Positions 1 through 9,395 of a stretch of 22,816 nt of DNA are shown here, piece after piece. The notes beneath the pieces were generated by a model. It made no database searches and was not told where the DNA came from. It saw only the letters and a list, made by a program, of their open reading frames with translations. The stretch covers positions 1 through 22,816 of the forward strand of contig JAQVLJ010000004.1 of NCBI GenBank assembly GCA_028704215.1, in the 5' to 3' direction. The stretch's first letter is position 1. Each line of letters opens with the position of its first letter. The stretch is from Clostridia bacterium. Its GTDB lineage: Bacteria; Bacillota; Clostridia; Christensenellales; UBA1242. A program made the position numbers and the translations under genes.

Positions 1-2
1 TT

Positions 3-3000
3 TCATTGTCTTTCAAAGTAAGCGATACCGAAACTGATGTTGTAGTACTTGGCGATAACTTACGAGTACAACCGAACACACCAAATGAAGATTATATATT
101 CCAAAAATGGAGTTTGTTGACTACTGTAAACAAACCATACCATACAATGAATACTAGTTCAGCGTTCACTTTTACAATTAATTCTAAATTAATAAAAACT
201 TGTTATATATTGCCAGATATAGATTATCCAAACGGCAGACTTGTTTTTGAAGTAACTGTTGCACGTACAAGTACTGTTACATTTGAAACAGGAGATTATG
301 GTTGGGGTGGCGTAGAGAAAAATTCTTACATTTTTTCTCCTTATTCTGGTTTCTTCGGTGAAAATGTAAAATTAACCGCCGTTATGAATGACGGATATAC
401 CTTAAATGGTTATAAATACAAATATAAGAGTAATGAAGATGTTGAATATAGTGAATTTATTGATATAGTGTCAAATGAATACGATGAGTACGAATTGATT
501 TTGGAATACGATGATATAGTTATTTATCCTCAGTACACCCAAAATGCATATACCGCAACGTTAAGCATAGTTCAAAAATCTAGCAATAGCACAACGGTTA
601 CTCTATTAGATGATTGGACAAGTACGGATATTTTGACTGCGAGTGTTTTGACTGGAAATGATTATCCGAACTACAACGGTACTTACACTGTTACTTATCA
701 ATTATTTGATATAAGTAATTATAATGTATTGGGTTTGTACAAAAATGATTATAATGGCATACCAATCGATGATGTGAGTGATGTGGATGGGAGTATATCA
801 AAATCAAATATTATTACCGCAAACACCGATTTTTATATTGTCATAGTATCAAAAATTAACACCGTTTCACTATCGCTAACTCTTTCTTCTTCGGATTATG
901 TCGGAGGAAGAGCGTTTGAGCAAGATAACCCTGCCGTTGCATATTTGACATTAAATTCTGATTCAACTGAATATCAAGTATTAGAACTTGAAACTGGCGA
1001 TTCTTTCACAATACACTACATGACAAACAAGGGCTACAATATACTTGGCTATTATCTCAATCAAGAGGAAATTGTTCTATTGACAGAAAATAGCGGCACG
1101 ATAATTATCGAAGATTTTGATTCGACAAAACAAGGAACTTATACATTTATTTTTAGCAAAATTCAATATACACTTTCTGTAAATAACAACGCGACAAAGG
1201 GCAATTATTCTGCTAGCGTTTCAAATATATATTTGTACCAAACATTTGATTTGACTGGGTCATACAACGAAGGATATAAATTCGTTGGATTTGAATGCAA
1301 TTCAGTTCAATATACAGAAACTAGTGATGTTGCTTTTGTGCCTGAAATGATAGGTGAGTCTACCACAATTGGATTGACACCTTTATACATCAATCAATAC
1401 ACGATTGAGTTGAATGTGAATAACCCTCAATATGGACAAGTTGAAACATATATTAATGGGCAACTAACTAATTTTTCAGGATTATATGACGCAAACACTT
1501 TGGTAAAAATTGAATTGACTACCGACTTGAATCATTTGCTTGATAGTTATCTTGGTATAGAGGCATCAGAGGTGCAACTATCTAGTGGAACTGAAAAATT
1601 GTACACAATAGAGTTTTATTTGAATGCAAATCGTGATATAACACTATATTTGGACGGAATATTGTTGGAAGTAATAGTTCTTAACAATACGACAATGGGA
1701 CAATGTACATTCGACCAACTAAGCGAAACGGGCGAAAATCAATACACAGTTACCGCTAGATACGAAGACTTATTAAATATAACTGTTACCGCAAATGCAG
1801 GATATAGATTTGACAAACTTACTGCCAACGATATTGAGATAACCAACCCAATAGAAATACTTGAAAATGGTACGATTACAGTAAATTATATCAAAACTTA
1901 TGAGGTCACCACTTCTGTCAACAGTTCAGATATGGGAACAGTAACCACTGGTGGCATATATGATGAAAACACCGAACTTACTATACAGGCCAATGCAAAA
2001 ACAGGTTATGAGTTTGTAAAATGGATTGTTAACGGGACAGATGTTGTTCAGCCTAACGAATATGTCTTTGTGTTGACACAAGATATGGATATAGTTGCAC
2101 ATTTTGCTTATATAGAATATACCTTCGATTTTTCTAATATAGAAAATTATTTTACAGTCAATGAATTGTCTGCTGCGTATCATTATGGCGATACAGTATC
2201 AATTACTTTGACAGAAAAAGACGTTTTGTTTTTATTAAAAAATATTTTTACAAATGGAGTAAGTGTGTTATACACAAAAAACAATACTTCTTATTCATTT
2301 AGTATTTTGGTTAATAATACCAATTTTATTGACAAAGTGTGTGTTGTTACAGCTGACATTATCAATCAATACACTATTACAATCAATACAAGCCCTTCAA
2401 ACATTAGTTTACTAGAAATTGACGATGCTTATGCATATTCAAAAAATGGCAATCAGTATATTTATAATGAAGGAAATTCCCTATATATTTTTGCAAACGA
2501 CAATGGTTATTACGAATTTAGTCATTACACAAATACTGCATCGGTGGACAATATTGTCAACCGCAATTACACTTTATTAGCAACCCAAGATATGACTATA
2601 GAAGCGGTTTTTGATGCAAAATCTTATCAAATATTAGTAGTAGCTAAAGAACTAGTTGGCGAAAATATGGTGGATTTGAACAAAGAATTTGAATGTGTCT
2701 ACCCATCTAGTGCAGAAGTATACACGTCCATTAACCTAGAACTTACGAATGTGCCATTGGGATTTGAATTTTTGTATTTTTATTATGAAGAGATATTACT
2801 GCTTTCTTCAATGACCAGTAGTCTTTATATCGACCAAGATAGTAACTATACAGTATTTGCTGTCTTTGAAAGAATTAATTATTCGGTAACTTGTACATCA
2901 GGAGACAATTATACTTTTACAACTACCGTGTCAAATGCAAAAGTAGATGCTGAAATAACTTTTGTAGTAGAAACAGCAAGAGGCTACGAAGTAACTGGCT

Positions 3001-6000
3001 GGACATTGAATGGGAATACCATTGACAGTAGCGTATTTACAAGTAACAACATTACAGACTTAAATAGCATAACATTTAGTTTTGTACCGCTAGACAATGA
3101 TAATGGTACGATATATAATTATTCACCTATTGTGAGTTTAAAGACATATAAAATAAATGCCGTATCAAACAATGAAACGCAAGGCAGTGCTGTTTTCAAT
3201 TATAATGAAACTTCTTACACTGAAACAAATGTAACCTATGGAGATAGTATTACACTTATTGCTACTATACTTGATGAGGATTTGTACAGATTTATTTACT
3301 GGATGTACAATGGACAGGTTTTGACCACTTCAAGCACGTATACCGTTACAAACATTGATGATAACAAAGCGGGCACATATACAGCAGTATTTGGTCTTTT
3401 GACTGGCACGATTTCTATACAAGTAACACCAGAAAGAGCATATTTTGGTCCAACAATTTCAGTAAATGGTATAACAACTTCCATTTTGAAAAACAATGAT
3501 GAAGTAACGGTTAGTATAAATATAAATCGCATTACACCAGGATATGTTTTTGTCGGTTGGCATCACAACGTTTTAAGTGCTGTTCCTGCGAGTCGTGATG
3601 TATCATATACTTTCACTATTACGAAAGAAAATCGTTATTTGGATAGTATGTTGATTTGTGAATTTGCTCCCAAAAATTATGCTATCAACATTAATTGGAG
3701 TAATGGCGGTAGTGTTGTTTATTCTGGTGGAACTGTTCAAGGCTACTTGCCAGCGACAAACAACTTTAATCTGGCGACTGGCTTATTTGTTGATATGATT
3801 TCCGATACAGGATATGAGTTGGGCGAAATCACTATAACCAACGGGACACAGCAATTATTAATGACCAATTTTATTGGGATAACAAGGTATGGTTGGCAGA
3901 TAGATTTTAATTCAATCATTGCTATCGCACAAGACGAAACAACTTACGTACAAATAAATTTTGTTATAATGAGTTTCAATATTGGTTATGATATATCTAT
4001 TTCTAATGGAAATGAATTTGAAGCGGTTGTACTTCCTGATGAAACCGTAGTTACATATGGCACAGATGTGGATGTCGATGCAAGTTTGATTTTGGGATTC
4101 AATTTTGATGGCTGGTACATTGGCGATGTGTTAGTGAGTGAAGATTTGGATTTTGTTTTGACTTCACAAATAATTTTTGACAACTTCACTGAATCAGGGC
4201 TTGACCACAATGTACTTTTGACAGCCCACGTAAGTTATATCACATACAATATGGTAAACAATATTTACGCCACTCCTTTGGGTTATGGTGATTTGTTTGC
4301 CAACAGCAGTTTTCAATACAAATTGAATGACACCATCAGTCTTAACGCTATTCCTCGTACTGGCTTCAAATTTGTTGGTTACTACATAAATAATGAATTA
4401 GTAAGCACAGATAGAAACTATTCTATGATATTTACTGTTTCGATGACAGAAGATGACATTCAAGCACGGTTTGAAGCAATACAAATCACCGTTGTCATTC
4501 GCGGAAAAACAGATACAGAATTCTTTACTACTGAAAATTTTGGAGAAGTTTTATCTTTAAAAAATAGTTCAGAAACTAATACGTTCTTATATAATGACAG
4601 TGTACGCTTGCTAGCTTCTTCAAATTATGGATATACATTTGATCGTTTCAATATTTTGGACAACGACTATACCACAAGCAGTTTTGTTTATAACAGTGTA
4701 ACTTATCAGACATATGTATTTACAATTACTACCACACATTTAGCAGCGTTACAAAATGATATTTTATATATTGATGCAGTATATGATGTGGCATCATTTA
4801 CAATCAATTTTTCATGTAATTTAGACAATCTTGATCCAAAGCCCGCAACAACAATTATTACATACAAAGATGCTGCACACACTGGTTCTGTTGATGCATT
4901 ATATGGCTCGACAGTCAAATTAAATATTACTATATCCAACAATTTATTTATGATGTTAGGCTTCTATAATGGAGATACTAGGATTGACGTAGATGGCTAT
5001 GAATATGAGTTTGTTGTGAATCAAAGTCTAAATATAGTAGCAAAAATATCACCTATAATATCTTTTGCTAACTTTGATGATTCAGAAAATAAAACATATT
5101 TACGAACATACAATTTTAACACACAAGCGCTCGCTATTGGTACAGAAGTTTTGTGCCATGAGAGTTTTGCGGATTACGTCATCATAACTTATGGCAACAG
5201 TACGGTAGCACCTAGTAATGCTGGCACTTATAGTGTTACAGCACGTATTGATTTGCCAGAATTTAGCGAATACGAATCAGAAAGCGTTACTCTTACCATT
5301 CAAAAATTGACATTAACAGTAACTTTGATTGAAGATGAAATTGTTACAAAAGAATATGATGGTTTTAGTTCTGTATCAAAGTCTTTGGTTCAAGACAAAT
5401 TGGTTCTAAATGGTCTTATCGAGGGACATGAAAATGACACATCATTGTCTTTTAACAATGTGACCAGTGAAATGTATAGCGACTCAATACCAAAATCTGA
5501 GGCAACAGATTTGTGTGATTTGGTAATCAAGGATTTGATGCTTACGAATACAATCAATTTCAAACTAGACATAGAGAACAATACTATAATGTTTGCCAAC
5601 AAAGGAAAAATTAACAAAAAAAGAATTTATCTTAATGGAATTACCGTGCAAGATATTGTATATAATGAAGATGACCCTACTGTAAAGTATGGAACTTACA
5701 ACCCTGAAATAAGCGGAGTAGTAATTGGTGACGCAGTTTCACTAGATTTGAATAGTATTGAGTACGAATATACAGAATACGAAATTGGTCGAAACAAAAC
5801 CATCACAGGCAGTGCTTCTCTTCTAGGTATGGACAAAGACAATTATGAATTGATTGTTGCAAACAAATCATCACATATATATCCTTATGAACTCACGCTC
5901 GAAACAGAAGGAGAAGGAACGTTCATAATACGAGATGTGAATAGAAATGCCTTTTTGCCAATAGATGGAACAATAGAAATAACAAACTATATGGTAGATA

Positions 6001-6416
6001 CACCAATTTACATAGAGTTGTATCAGATAATTGAGCCATATTTAGGCAGAAGAAACACGTTTGAAATAGCATACTCAGTTGTAATAAAAGACGGTACTAA
6101 CACATTCAATGTAACAAAACCTGTTCAATTTGAGTTTGTCGCACCTTTCAAAGTCGACAATGATGTAAACGCATACTTGATTGATGGCAGTAATGTGACC
6201 GCTTTGACCACATCTGTGGATGATACACAAGTACTTGTTATGACAACAAAACTTAACAATATAGTGATATTAAAATCAAAAATATTGTTTCCTGTATGGC
6301 TCATAATATTAGTAACCAGTATATTTGTAGGACTTGTAACTGGAAGCGTTGTGGTTATAGTAATATTGAGAAAACGAAAAGAAGTCATATTTTATCAAAA
6401 AGACAAAATAAGATAA
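3..6416 (+). CDS. Giant repeat-containing surface protein with C-terminal membrane anchor (5' partial)
   Basis: The reading frame is open at the left edge (a codon at 3-5 precedes a TTG at 6) and has no signal peptide, so the real start lies upstream. Over residues 1-1680 (numbered from the TTG) I see about 18 repeats with a core like GY-x-F-x-G-W/Y/F-x-x-N, followed by a beta-rich stretch ending in an I/V-x-A-x-F pattern, for example GYEFVKWIVNG and GYVFVGWHHN. This is the pattern of divergent InlB B-repeat / bacterial repeat domains. Residues about 1690-1960 resemble MBG and YDG domains (NAGTYSVTARI, KEYDG, then GxNKTITGSASLLG with DNYEL). Residues 2095-2121 form one hydrophobic segment starting FPVWLII, followed by a basic 15-residue tail RKRKEVIFYQKDKIR, so the C terminus is membrane-anchored; no LPXTG sorting signal is present. 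Inferred role: extracellular adhesion or surface scaffold. A terminator follows at once. The domain class is fairly sure, the ligand unknown. Confidence 0.85.
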   Translation, partial: SLSFKVSDTETDVVVLGDNLRVQPNTPNEDYIFQKWSLLTTVNKPYHTMNTSSAFTFTINSKLIKTCYILPDIDYPNGRLVFEVTVARTSTVTFETGDYGWGGVEKNSYIFSPYSGFFGENVKLTAVMNDGYTLNGYKYKYKSNEDVEYSEFIDIVSNEYDEYELILEYDDIVIYPQYTQNAYTATLSIVQKSSNSTTVTLLDDWTSTDILTASVLTGNDYPNYNGTYTVTYQLFDISNYNVLGLYKNDYNGIPIDDVSDVDGSISKSNIITANTDFYIVIVSKINTVSLSLTLSSSDYVGGRAFEQDNPAVAYLTLNSDSTEYQVLELETGDSFTIHYMTNKGYNILGYYLNQEEIVLLTENSGTIIIEDFDSTKQGTYTFIFSKIQYTLSVNNNATKGNYSASVSNIYLYQTFDLTGSYNEGYKFVGFECNSVQYTETSDVAFVPEMIGESTTIGLTPLYINQYTIELNVNNPQYGQVETYINGQLTNFSGLYDANTLVKIELTTDLNHLLDSYLGIEASEVQLSSGTEKLYTIEFYLNANRDITLYLDGILLEVIVLNNTTMGQCTFDQLSETGENQYTVTARYEDLLNITVTANAGYRFDKLTANDIEITNPIEILENGTITVNYIKTYEVTTSVNSSDMGTVTTGGIYDENTELTIQANAKTGYEFVKWIVNGTDVVQPNEYVFVLTQDMDIVAHFAYIEYTFDFSNIENYFTVNELSAAYHYGDTVSITLTEKDVLFLLKNIFTNGVSVLYTKNNTSYSFSILVNNTNFIDKVCVVTADIINQYTITINTSPSNISLLEIDDAYAYSKNGNQYIYNEGNSLYIFANDNGYYEFSHYTNTASVDNIVNRNYTLLATQDMTIEAVFDAKSYQILVVAKELVGENMVDLNKEFECVYPSSAEVYTSINLELTNVPLGFEFLYFYYEEILLLSSMTSSLYIDQDSNYTVFAVFERINYSVTCTSGDNYTFTTTVSNAKVDAEITFVVETARGYEVTGWTLNGNTIDSSVFTSNNITDLNSITFSFVPLDNDNGTIYNYSPIVSLKTYKINAVSNNETQGSAVFNYNETSYTETNVTYGDSITLIATILDEDLYRFIYWMYNGQVLTTSSTYTVTNIDDNKAGTYTAVFGLLTGTISIQVTPERAYFGPTISVNGITTSILKNNDEVTVSININRITPGYVFVGWHHNVLSAVPASRDVSYTFTITKENRYLDSMLICEFAPKNYAININWSNGGSVVYSGGTVQGYLPATNNFNLATGLFVDMISDTGYELGEITITNGTQQLLMTNFIGITRYGWQIDFNSIIAIAQDETTYVQINFVIMSFNIGYDISISNGNEFEAVVLPDETVVTYGTDVDVDASLILGFNFDGWYIGDVLVSEDLDFVLTSQIIFDNFTESGLDHNVLLTAHVSYITYNMVNNIYATPLGYGDLFANSSFQYKLNDTISLNAIPRTGFKFVGYYINNELVSTDRNYSMIFTVSMTEDDIQARFEAIQITVVIRGKTDTEFFTTENFGEVLSLKNSSETNTFLYNDSVRLLASSNYGYTFDRFNILDNDYTTSSFVYNSVTYQTYVFTITTTHLAALQNDILYIDAVYDVASFTINFSCNLDNLDPKPATTIITYKDAAHTGSVDALYGSTVKLNITISNNLFMMLGFYNGDTRIDVDGYEYEFVVNQSLNIVAKISPIISFANFDDSENKTYLRTYNFNTQALAIGTEVLCHESFADYVIITYGNSTVAPSNAGTYSVTARIDLPEFSEYESESVTLTIQKLTLTVTLIEDEIVTKEYDGFSSVSKSLVQDKLVLNGLIEGHENDTSLSFNNVTSEMYSDSIPKSEATDLCDLVIKDLMLTNTINFKLDIENNTIMFANKGKINKKRIYLNGITVQDIVYNEDDPTVKYGTYNPEISGVVIGDAVSLDLNSIEYEYTEYEIGRNKTITGSASLLGMDKDNYELIVANKSSHIYPYELTLETEGEGTFIIRDVNRNAFLPIDGTIEITNYMVDTPIYIELYQIIEPYLGRRNTFEIAYSVVIKDGTNTFNVTKPVQFEFVAPFKVDNDVNAYLIDGSNVTALTTSVDDTQVLVMTTKLNNIVILKSKILFPVWLIILVTSIFVGLVTGSVVVIVILRKRKEVIFYQKDKIR
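6..5040 (+). repeat. Tandem InlB-B-like protein repeats (about 18 units) within the surface protein
   Basis: The repeats average roughly 90 residues and are strongly diverged, so they show in the protein rather than as identical DNA. Recognisable cores include GYTLNGYKYK, GYNILGYYLN, GYKFVGFECN, GYRFDKLTAN, GYEFVKWIVN, GYEVTGWTLN, GYVFVGWHHN, GFNFDGWYIG, GFKFVGYYIN and GYTFDRFNI. The divergence suggests an old array rather than recent expansion. Unit boundaries are approximate. Confidence 0.7.
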
Positions 6417-6422
6417 CTCAAA

Positions 6423-6453
6423 AAAAAATATACCGTAAAAGGTATATTTTTTG
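6423..6453 (+). terminator. Bidirectional intrinsic terminator between the surface protein and dut
   Basis: The stem AAAAATATACC pairs with GGTATATTTTT around the loop GTAAAA, with a T-run on the plus strand and an A-run at the left that acts as a T-run on the minus strand. It sits just after the surface-protein stop and just beyond the dut stop, so it can serve both convergent genes. Confidence 0.8.
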
Positions 6454-6457
6454 TATC

Positions 6458-6913
6458 CTAATTTTTGTTTGTACTACCAAATCCACCCTTTCTGATGACT
6501 TGCGGCACCTCTTCATTATCAGTGGTGAAGTATTTGAAGAAAAAACCTTGACCAATTTTATCTCCAACTTTGATATAGTAACTTTCTTCACCAAAATTGT
6601 ACAATCTAAACCCCAAATTTCCATCATTGGACTCGTTATTGTAGTAATCGCTTTCAATCAGACCTAGACCATTTGCCAATATGATATTATTTTTTCCCAT
6701 TCCACTCGTTACTACCAAAATCAGACCTTCATCTTCATTAAACTTTGCTTTGATATTAGTCCAAATCAATTCACTTTTGCCCGGTTTTATTTCGCAATCT
6801 ATCGGCGAATAAAAGTCGTAGCCGACTGAGTGCAAGGTTGCCCTTTTGGGTAGTGTAATTTTCTTGTTATTGTATTTAATATGCTCATCTTTTACTAGTT
6901 CAAATTTGCGCAT
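6458..6913 (-). CDS. dut: dUTPase family protein (trimeric type) with altered active-site residues
   Basis: The 151-residue length and motif order match homotrimeric dUTPases, which hydrolyse dUTP to dUMP and pyrophosphate. Motif 1 is at 25-33 (ATLHSVGYD), motif 2 at 69-72 (TSGMG region), motif 3 at 82-90 (GLGLIESDY), motif 4 at 117-122 (GDKIGQ) and motif 5 at 141-148 (RKGGFGST). Two positions differ from the family. Motif 3 normally reads GxID with a catalytic Asp (Asp90 in E. coli Dut), but here it is Glu87 (codon GAA). Motif 2 normally has an Arg (RSS, RSG or RTS), but here it is Thr69. Motifs 1, 4 and 5 are intact. It could be an active but altered dUTPase or a dUTP-binding relative. The start is ATG at 6911-6913, preceded by AAGGAG. 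It is a single gene with its own extended -10 promoter. Confidence 0.85.
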   Translation of the reverse strand: MRKFELVKDEHIKYNNKKITLPKRATLHSVGYDFYSPIDCEIKPGKSELIWTNIKAKFNEDEGLILVVTSGMGKNNIILANGLGLIESDYYNNESNDGNLGFRLYNFGEESYYIKVGDKIGQGFFFKYFTTDNEEVPQVIRKGGFGSTNKN

Positions 6914-6938
6914 CTTTTATCTCCTTAATACTTAAATA

Positions 6939-6947
6939 GTATACCAA
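6939..6947 (-). promoter_or_regulatory. Extended -10 promoter of dut
   Basis: On the minus strand the sequence reads TGGTATACT, an extended -10 element, about 25 nt upstream of the dut start and ahead of its AAGGAG site. No good -35 is visible at 17 bp; TTTTGA is the closest. Confidence 0.55.
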
Positions 6948-7004
6948 ATATTTATATATAATCAAAACATTTATCAACTTTTTGTTCATTTTTCATAAAA
7001 GTTC

Positions 7005-7033
7005 TTTTGATTTTTGGTACTATATTGTATAAT
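7005..7033 (+). promoter_or_regulatory. Promoter of the ABC exporter operon
   Basis: A perfect TATAAT lies at 7028-7033, with a weak -35 (TTTTGA at 7005-7010) 17 bp upstream. The 39-nt leader is AT-rich and carries a GAGGT ribosome binding site before the ATG at 7073. Confidence 0.55.
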
Positions 7034-7072
7034 TATATTAATTAAAATATATACATACTATTGAGGTAAAAA

Positions 7073-7786
7073 ATGATTAAAATTGAAAATGTGTACAAAA
7101 GTTACAAAGCTAATAAACCTGTTTTGAAAAACATTAACCTAGATATTCTTCCAGGCGATATTTTTGCCTTCATCGGTCATAACGGTGCTGGAAAGACGAC
7201 CCTAATCAAATGTATTACTGGAATATTAAATTTTGAAAGTGGTGCAATAACAATTGACAATATCGATATAAAAAAAGAGCCTTTAAAATGTAAAGGCATC
7301 ACAGCGTACGTTCCTGATAATCCAGACATATATGAATTTATGACGGGTATGGAGTATTTGAAGTTTATTTTGGATGTATGTCATTTAAATTTTGAGCAAA
7401 AAATGACTCAAATAGCAGAAATGGCAAAGACATTTGAAATTTATGATAGTTTAGGCACGAAAATATCTGAATTTTCTCATGGTATGAAGCAAAAATTAGT
7501 TTTGATTTCGGCTTTGATTAGGGACACAAAATTTTTGGTACTTGATGAACCATTTGTTGGACTTGACCCAAAAGCTTCAAAAATCGTAAAAGATATGATG
7601 AAAGAATATTGCAAAAAGGGTAATGCTATTTTCTTTTCGACTCACGTATTAGACACAGCGGAAAAACTATGCAACAAAGTCGCTATTATAAAAAATGGCG
7701 AGATTTTGAAAGTGGGCAGTATGTCAGAAATTAAGGGAGATAGTACTCTAGAAGATGCTTTTTTAAAGGATGACAAAAATGAGTAG
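7073..7786 (+). CDS. ABC transporter ATP-binding protein (ABC-2 exporter type)
   Basis: This 237-residue nucleotide-binding subunit would power the membrane protein encoded next. Walker A is GHNGAGKT at 35-42, the signature is SHGMKQ at 135-140, Walker B is FLVLDEP at 154-160 and the switch histidine is H191 (STHVLD). The signature is SHG rather than the usual SGG, and the Q-loop region reads YVPDNPDIYEFMTG with no obvious Gln, as seen in some ABC-2 type ATPases. The start ATG has GAGGT 6-7 nt upstream. The gene overlaps its permease by 8 nt, indicating translational coupling. Substrate unknown; such pairs export peptides, lipids or drugs. Confidence 0.92.
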   Translation: MIKIENVYKSYKANKPVLKNINLDILPGDIFAFIGHNGAGKTTLIKCITGILNFESGAITIDNIDIKKEPLKCKGITAYVPDNPDIYEFMTGMEYLKFILDVCHLNFEQKMTQIAEMAKTFEIYDSLGTKISEFSHGMKQKLVLISALIRDTKFLVLDEPFVGLDPKASKIVKDMMKEYCKKGNAIFFSTHVLDTAEKLCNKVAIIKNGEILKVGSMSEIKGDSTLEDAFLKDDKNE

Positions 7787-9335
7787 TAATTTGTGGACAT
7801 TAACAAAAGTCAGCATAAAAAGTAACTTTTTCTCCAATAAAAAACTAAATAGCAAGAAAAAAATCTCCAACATTTTGTTGTATGGTATTTTGTTTGCATA
7901 TTTGTTTGGCTATATGTTTTTTATAGCATACAAAATGGGAGAAAGTTTTCAGTCAATTAACATGCAATCTCTTCTTTTGGTGTTCGCTGTATTTTCTGGC
8001 TTTGCATTTTCGCTTATGAATAGCACAATGCTTACTTTTGGTTATATTTTCAAAAGTAAAGATTACGAACTGCTTTCAAGTTTACCCATCAAAAACAACC
8101 ATATATTTTTAAGCAAATTGATTTCTGCCGTGGCAATACAATACTTATTTTCATTTTTCTTGTACGTGCCTTTTATTATTTCCTATTTCATTTTTTCTAC
8201 TGTTACATTTTCAGCAGTCATAATATCGTTTTTTGGGCTTTTATTTTTGCCTTTAATACCCGTTGTTTTAGGTTTAATTTTTGGACTGCTTATCAATTTG
8301 ATTACGACACGTATGAAATATAAAAATATTGTTAGCATTATTTTATTTTTGGCATTTTTGGTGGGCGTAATGTTGATAAGTTTTAGTTCTCAACAGATTA
8401 TTGGTTATCTTATGACCAACGCAAACAATATAAGTAATGTTTTAGGCAGCATATACTTGCCTGCAAAATTGTTGTCAACCGCAATTTTGAATGGAAACTG
8501 GTTGTTCCTTTTGTACTATGCATTAATCAACATAGTTCCACTTGCAGTTGTCACGCTCGTGTGTGCGAAGTATTTTGTTGCACTCAACTCTTACTTTAAA
8601 AAAAGTGCAAAATCTCAAAATTTTGTGCTTAAAAAAGAGAAAAAGTTGACAAATCAAGTTTTGAAAAAAGAATTAAAACGTATATTCAGTTCGCCAAACT
8701 ACTTTATGAATAGTTGCATAGGTCCAATTATGTTAGTGTTATTTGCCTTTGTTGGCATATTTTCGCCATCCTTAGTTAACTTTGGGGATTCGGGAATTTT
8801 GAATACTGTGTTTATGATGTCTATGTTTATTTTGATGTGCTCTCCATTAGCTGTCACGATTTCTTTGGAAGGCAAAAGTTTTTGGGTATATCGTTCACTT
8901 CCACTTTCGCCACGAAAAATTTTTTTAAACAAAATTCTGGCGCAAATGATAATATTCTTTCCGACAGTGGTTGTCAGTTGTTTATTGTTTTTAGTACAAG
9001 GGATAGAGGCAATCAATTTTGTTGTTATTCTAGCAGCAGGATTTGTCTTGTGTCTTCTCAGCGCCTTGATAGGACTAACTATTGCACTTAAAAAGTACAA
9101 TTTTAATTACACAAATGAGATACAAATTGTGAAGCAAAGTTCCGCCGTACTTATTATGATAGTGATCGCCATCGCTAGTTCAGTGGCATTAAATACGATA
9201 TATTATTTGTTCAGCACTTGGTGTTCGCAACTTGTCTATGTTTTAATTTTGATTGCGATATGGTCTATAATATGCGTTGTACTTTTCAAAAAAATATTTT
9301 CATATGACCACACAAAATTCAATGAACTGAATTAA
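7779..9335 (+). CDS. ABC exporter permease, about 12 membrane segments
   Basis: The product is a 518-residue, very hydrophobic protein with a basic N-terminal region (SNKKLNSKKKISN) followed by about a dozen membrane segments. A charged central cytoplasmic loop (KKEKKLTNQVLKKELKRIF) separates two halves. The sequence FKSKDYELLSSLPIKNNHIF after the third segment, and SLPLSPRKIFLNKI in the second half, are typical of the putative ABC exporter permease family that pairs with stand-alone ATPases. I chose the ATG at 7779 because AAAGGA at 7765-7770 is 8 nt upstream; the in-frame ATG at 7770 overlaps that site and has none of its own. Substrate not predictable. No terminator follows in the 60 nt before the next gene. 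Confidence 0.85.
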   Translation: MSSNLWTLTKVSIKSNFFSNKKLNSKKKISNILLYGILFAYLFGYMFFIAYKMGESFQSINMQSLLLVFAVFSGFAFSLMNSTMLTFGYIFKSKDYELLSSLPIKNNHIFLSKLISAVAIQYLFSFFLYVPFIISYFIFSTVTFSAVIISFFGLLFLPLIPVVLGLIFGLLINLITTRMKYKNIVSIILFLAFLVGVMLISFSSQQIIGYLMTNANNISNVLGSIYLPAKLLSTAILNGNWLFLLYYALINIVPLAVVTLVCAKYFVALNSYFKKSAKSQNFVLKKEKKLTNQVLKKELKRIFSSPNYFMNSCIGPIMLVLFAFVGIFSPSLVNFGDSGILNTVFMMSMFILMCSPLAVTISLEGKSFWVYRSLPLSPRKIFLNKILAQMIIFFPTVVVSCLLFLVQGIEAINFVVILAAGFVLCLLSALIGLTIALKKYNFNYTNEIQIVKQSSAVLIMIVIAIASSVALNTIYYLFSTWCSQLVYVLILIAIWSIICVVLFKKIFSYDHTKFNELN

Positions 9336-9359
9336 GTAATACAATCGGAACAAACATAG

Positions 9360-9388
9360 TTGCACATTTTGCAACACAATGGTATACT
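9360..9388 (+). promoter_or_regulatory. Promoter placing transcription start at the ATG (leaderless)
   Basis: The -35 TTGCAC (9360-9365) and -10 TATACT (9383-9388, preceded by TGG) are separated by exactly 17 bp. The ATG of the next gene is at 9396, 7 nt after the -10, so transcription would start at or within 1-2 nt of the start codon. An inverted repeat GTTGC-N7-GCAAC at 9359-9375 overlaps the -35 and may be an operator. Confidence 0.65.
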
Positions 9389-9395
9389 TAATTGT

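Noticed and set aside
6..8. TTG as the true start of the giant surface protein
   Set aside because: The frame stays open to the window edge, there is no ribosome binding site or signal peptide, and the protein begins inside a repeat-like domain; the gene is 5' partial.
6296..6667. A 123-codon plus-strand frame overlapping the surface-protein end and dut
   Set aside because: It runs through the terminator and antisense to the recognisable dUTPase; no ribosome binding site and no plausible protein composition.
8837..9091. Frames inside the permease on both strands as separate genes
   Set aside because: They lie entirely within a convincing membrane-protein gene and lack start signals.
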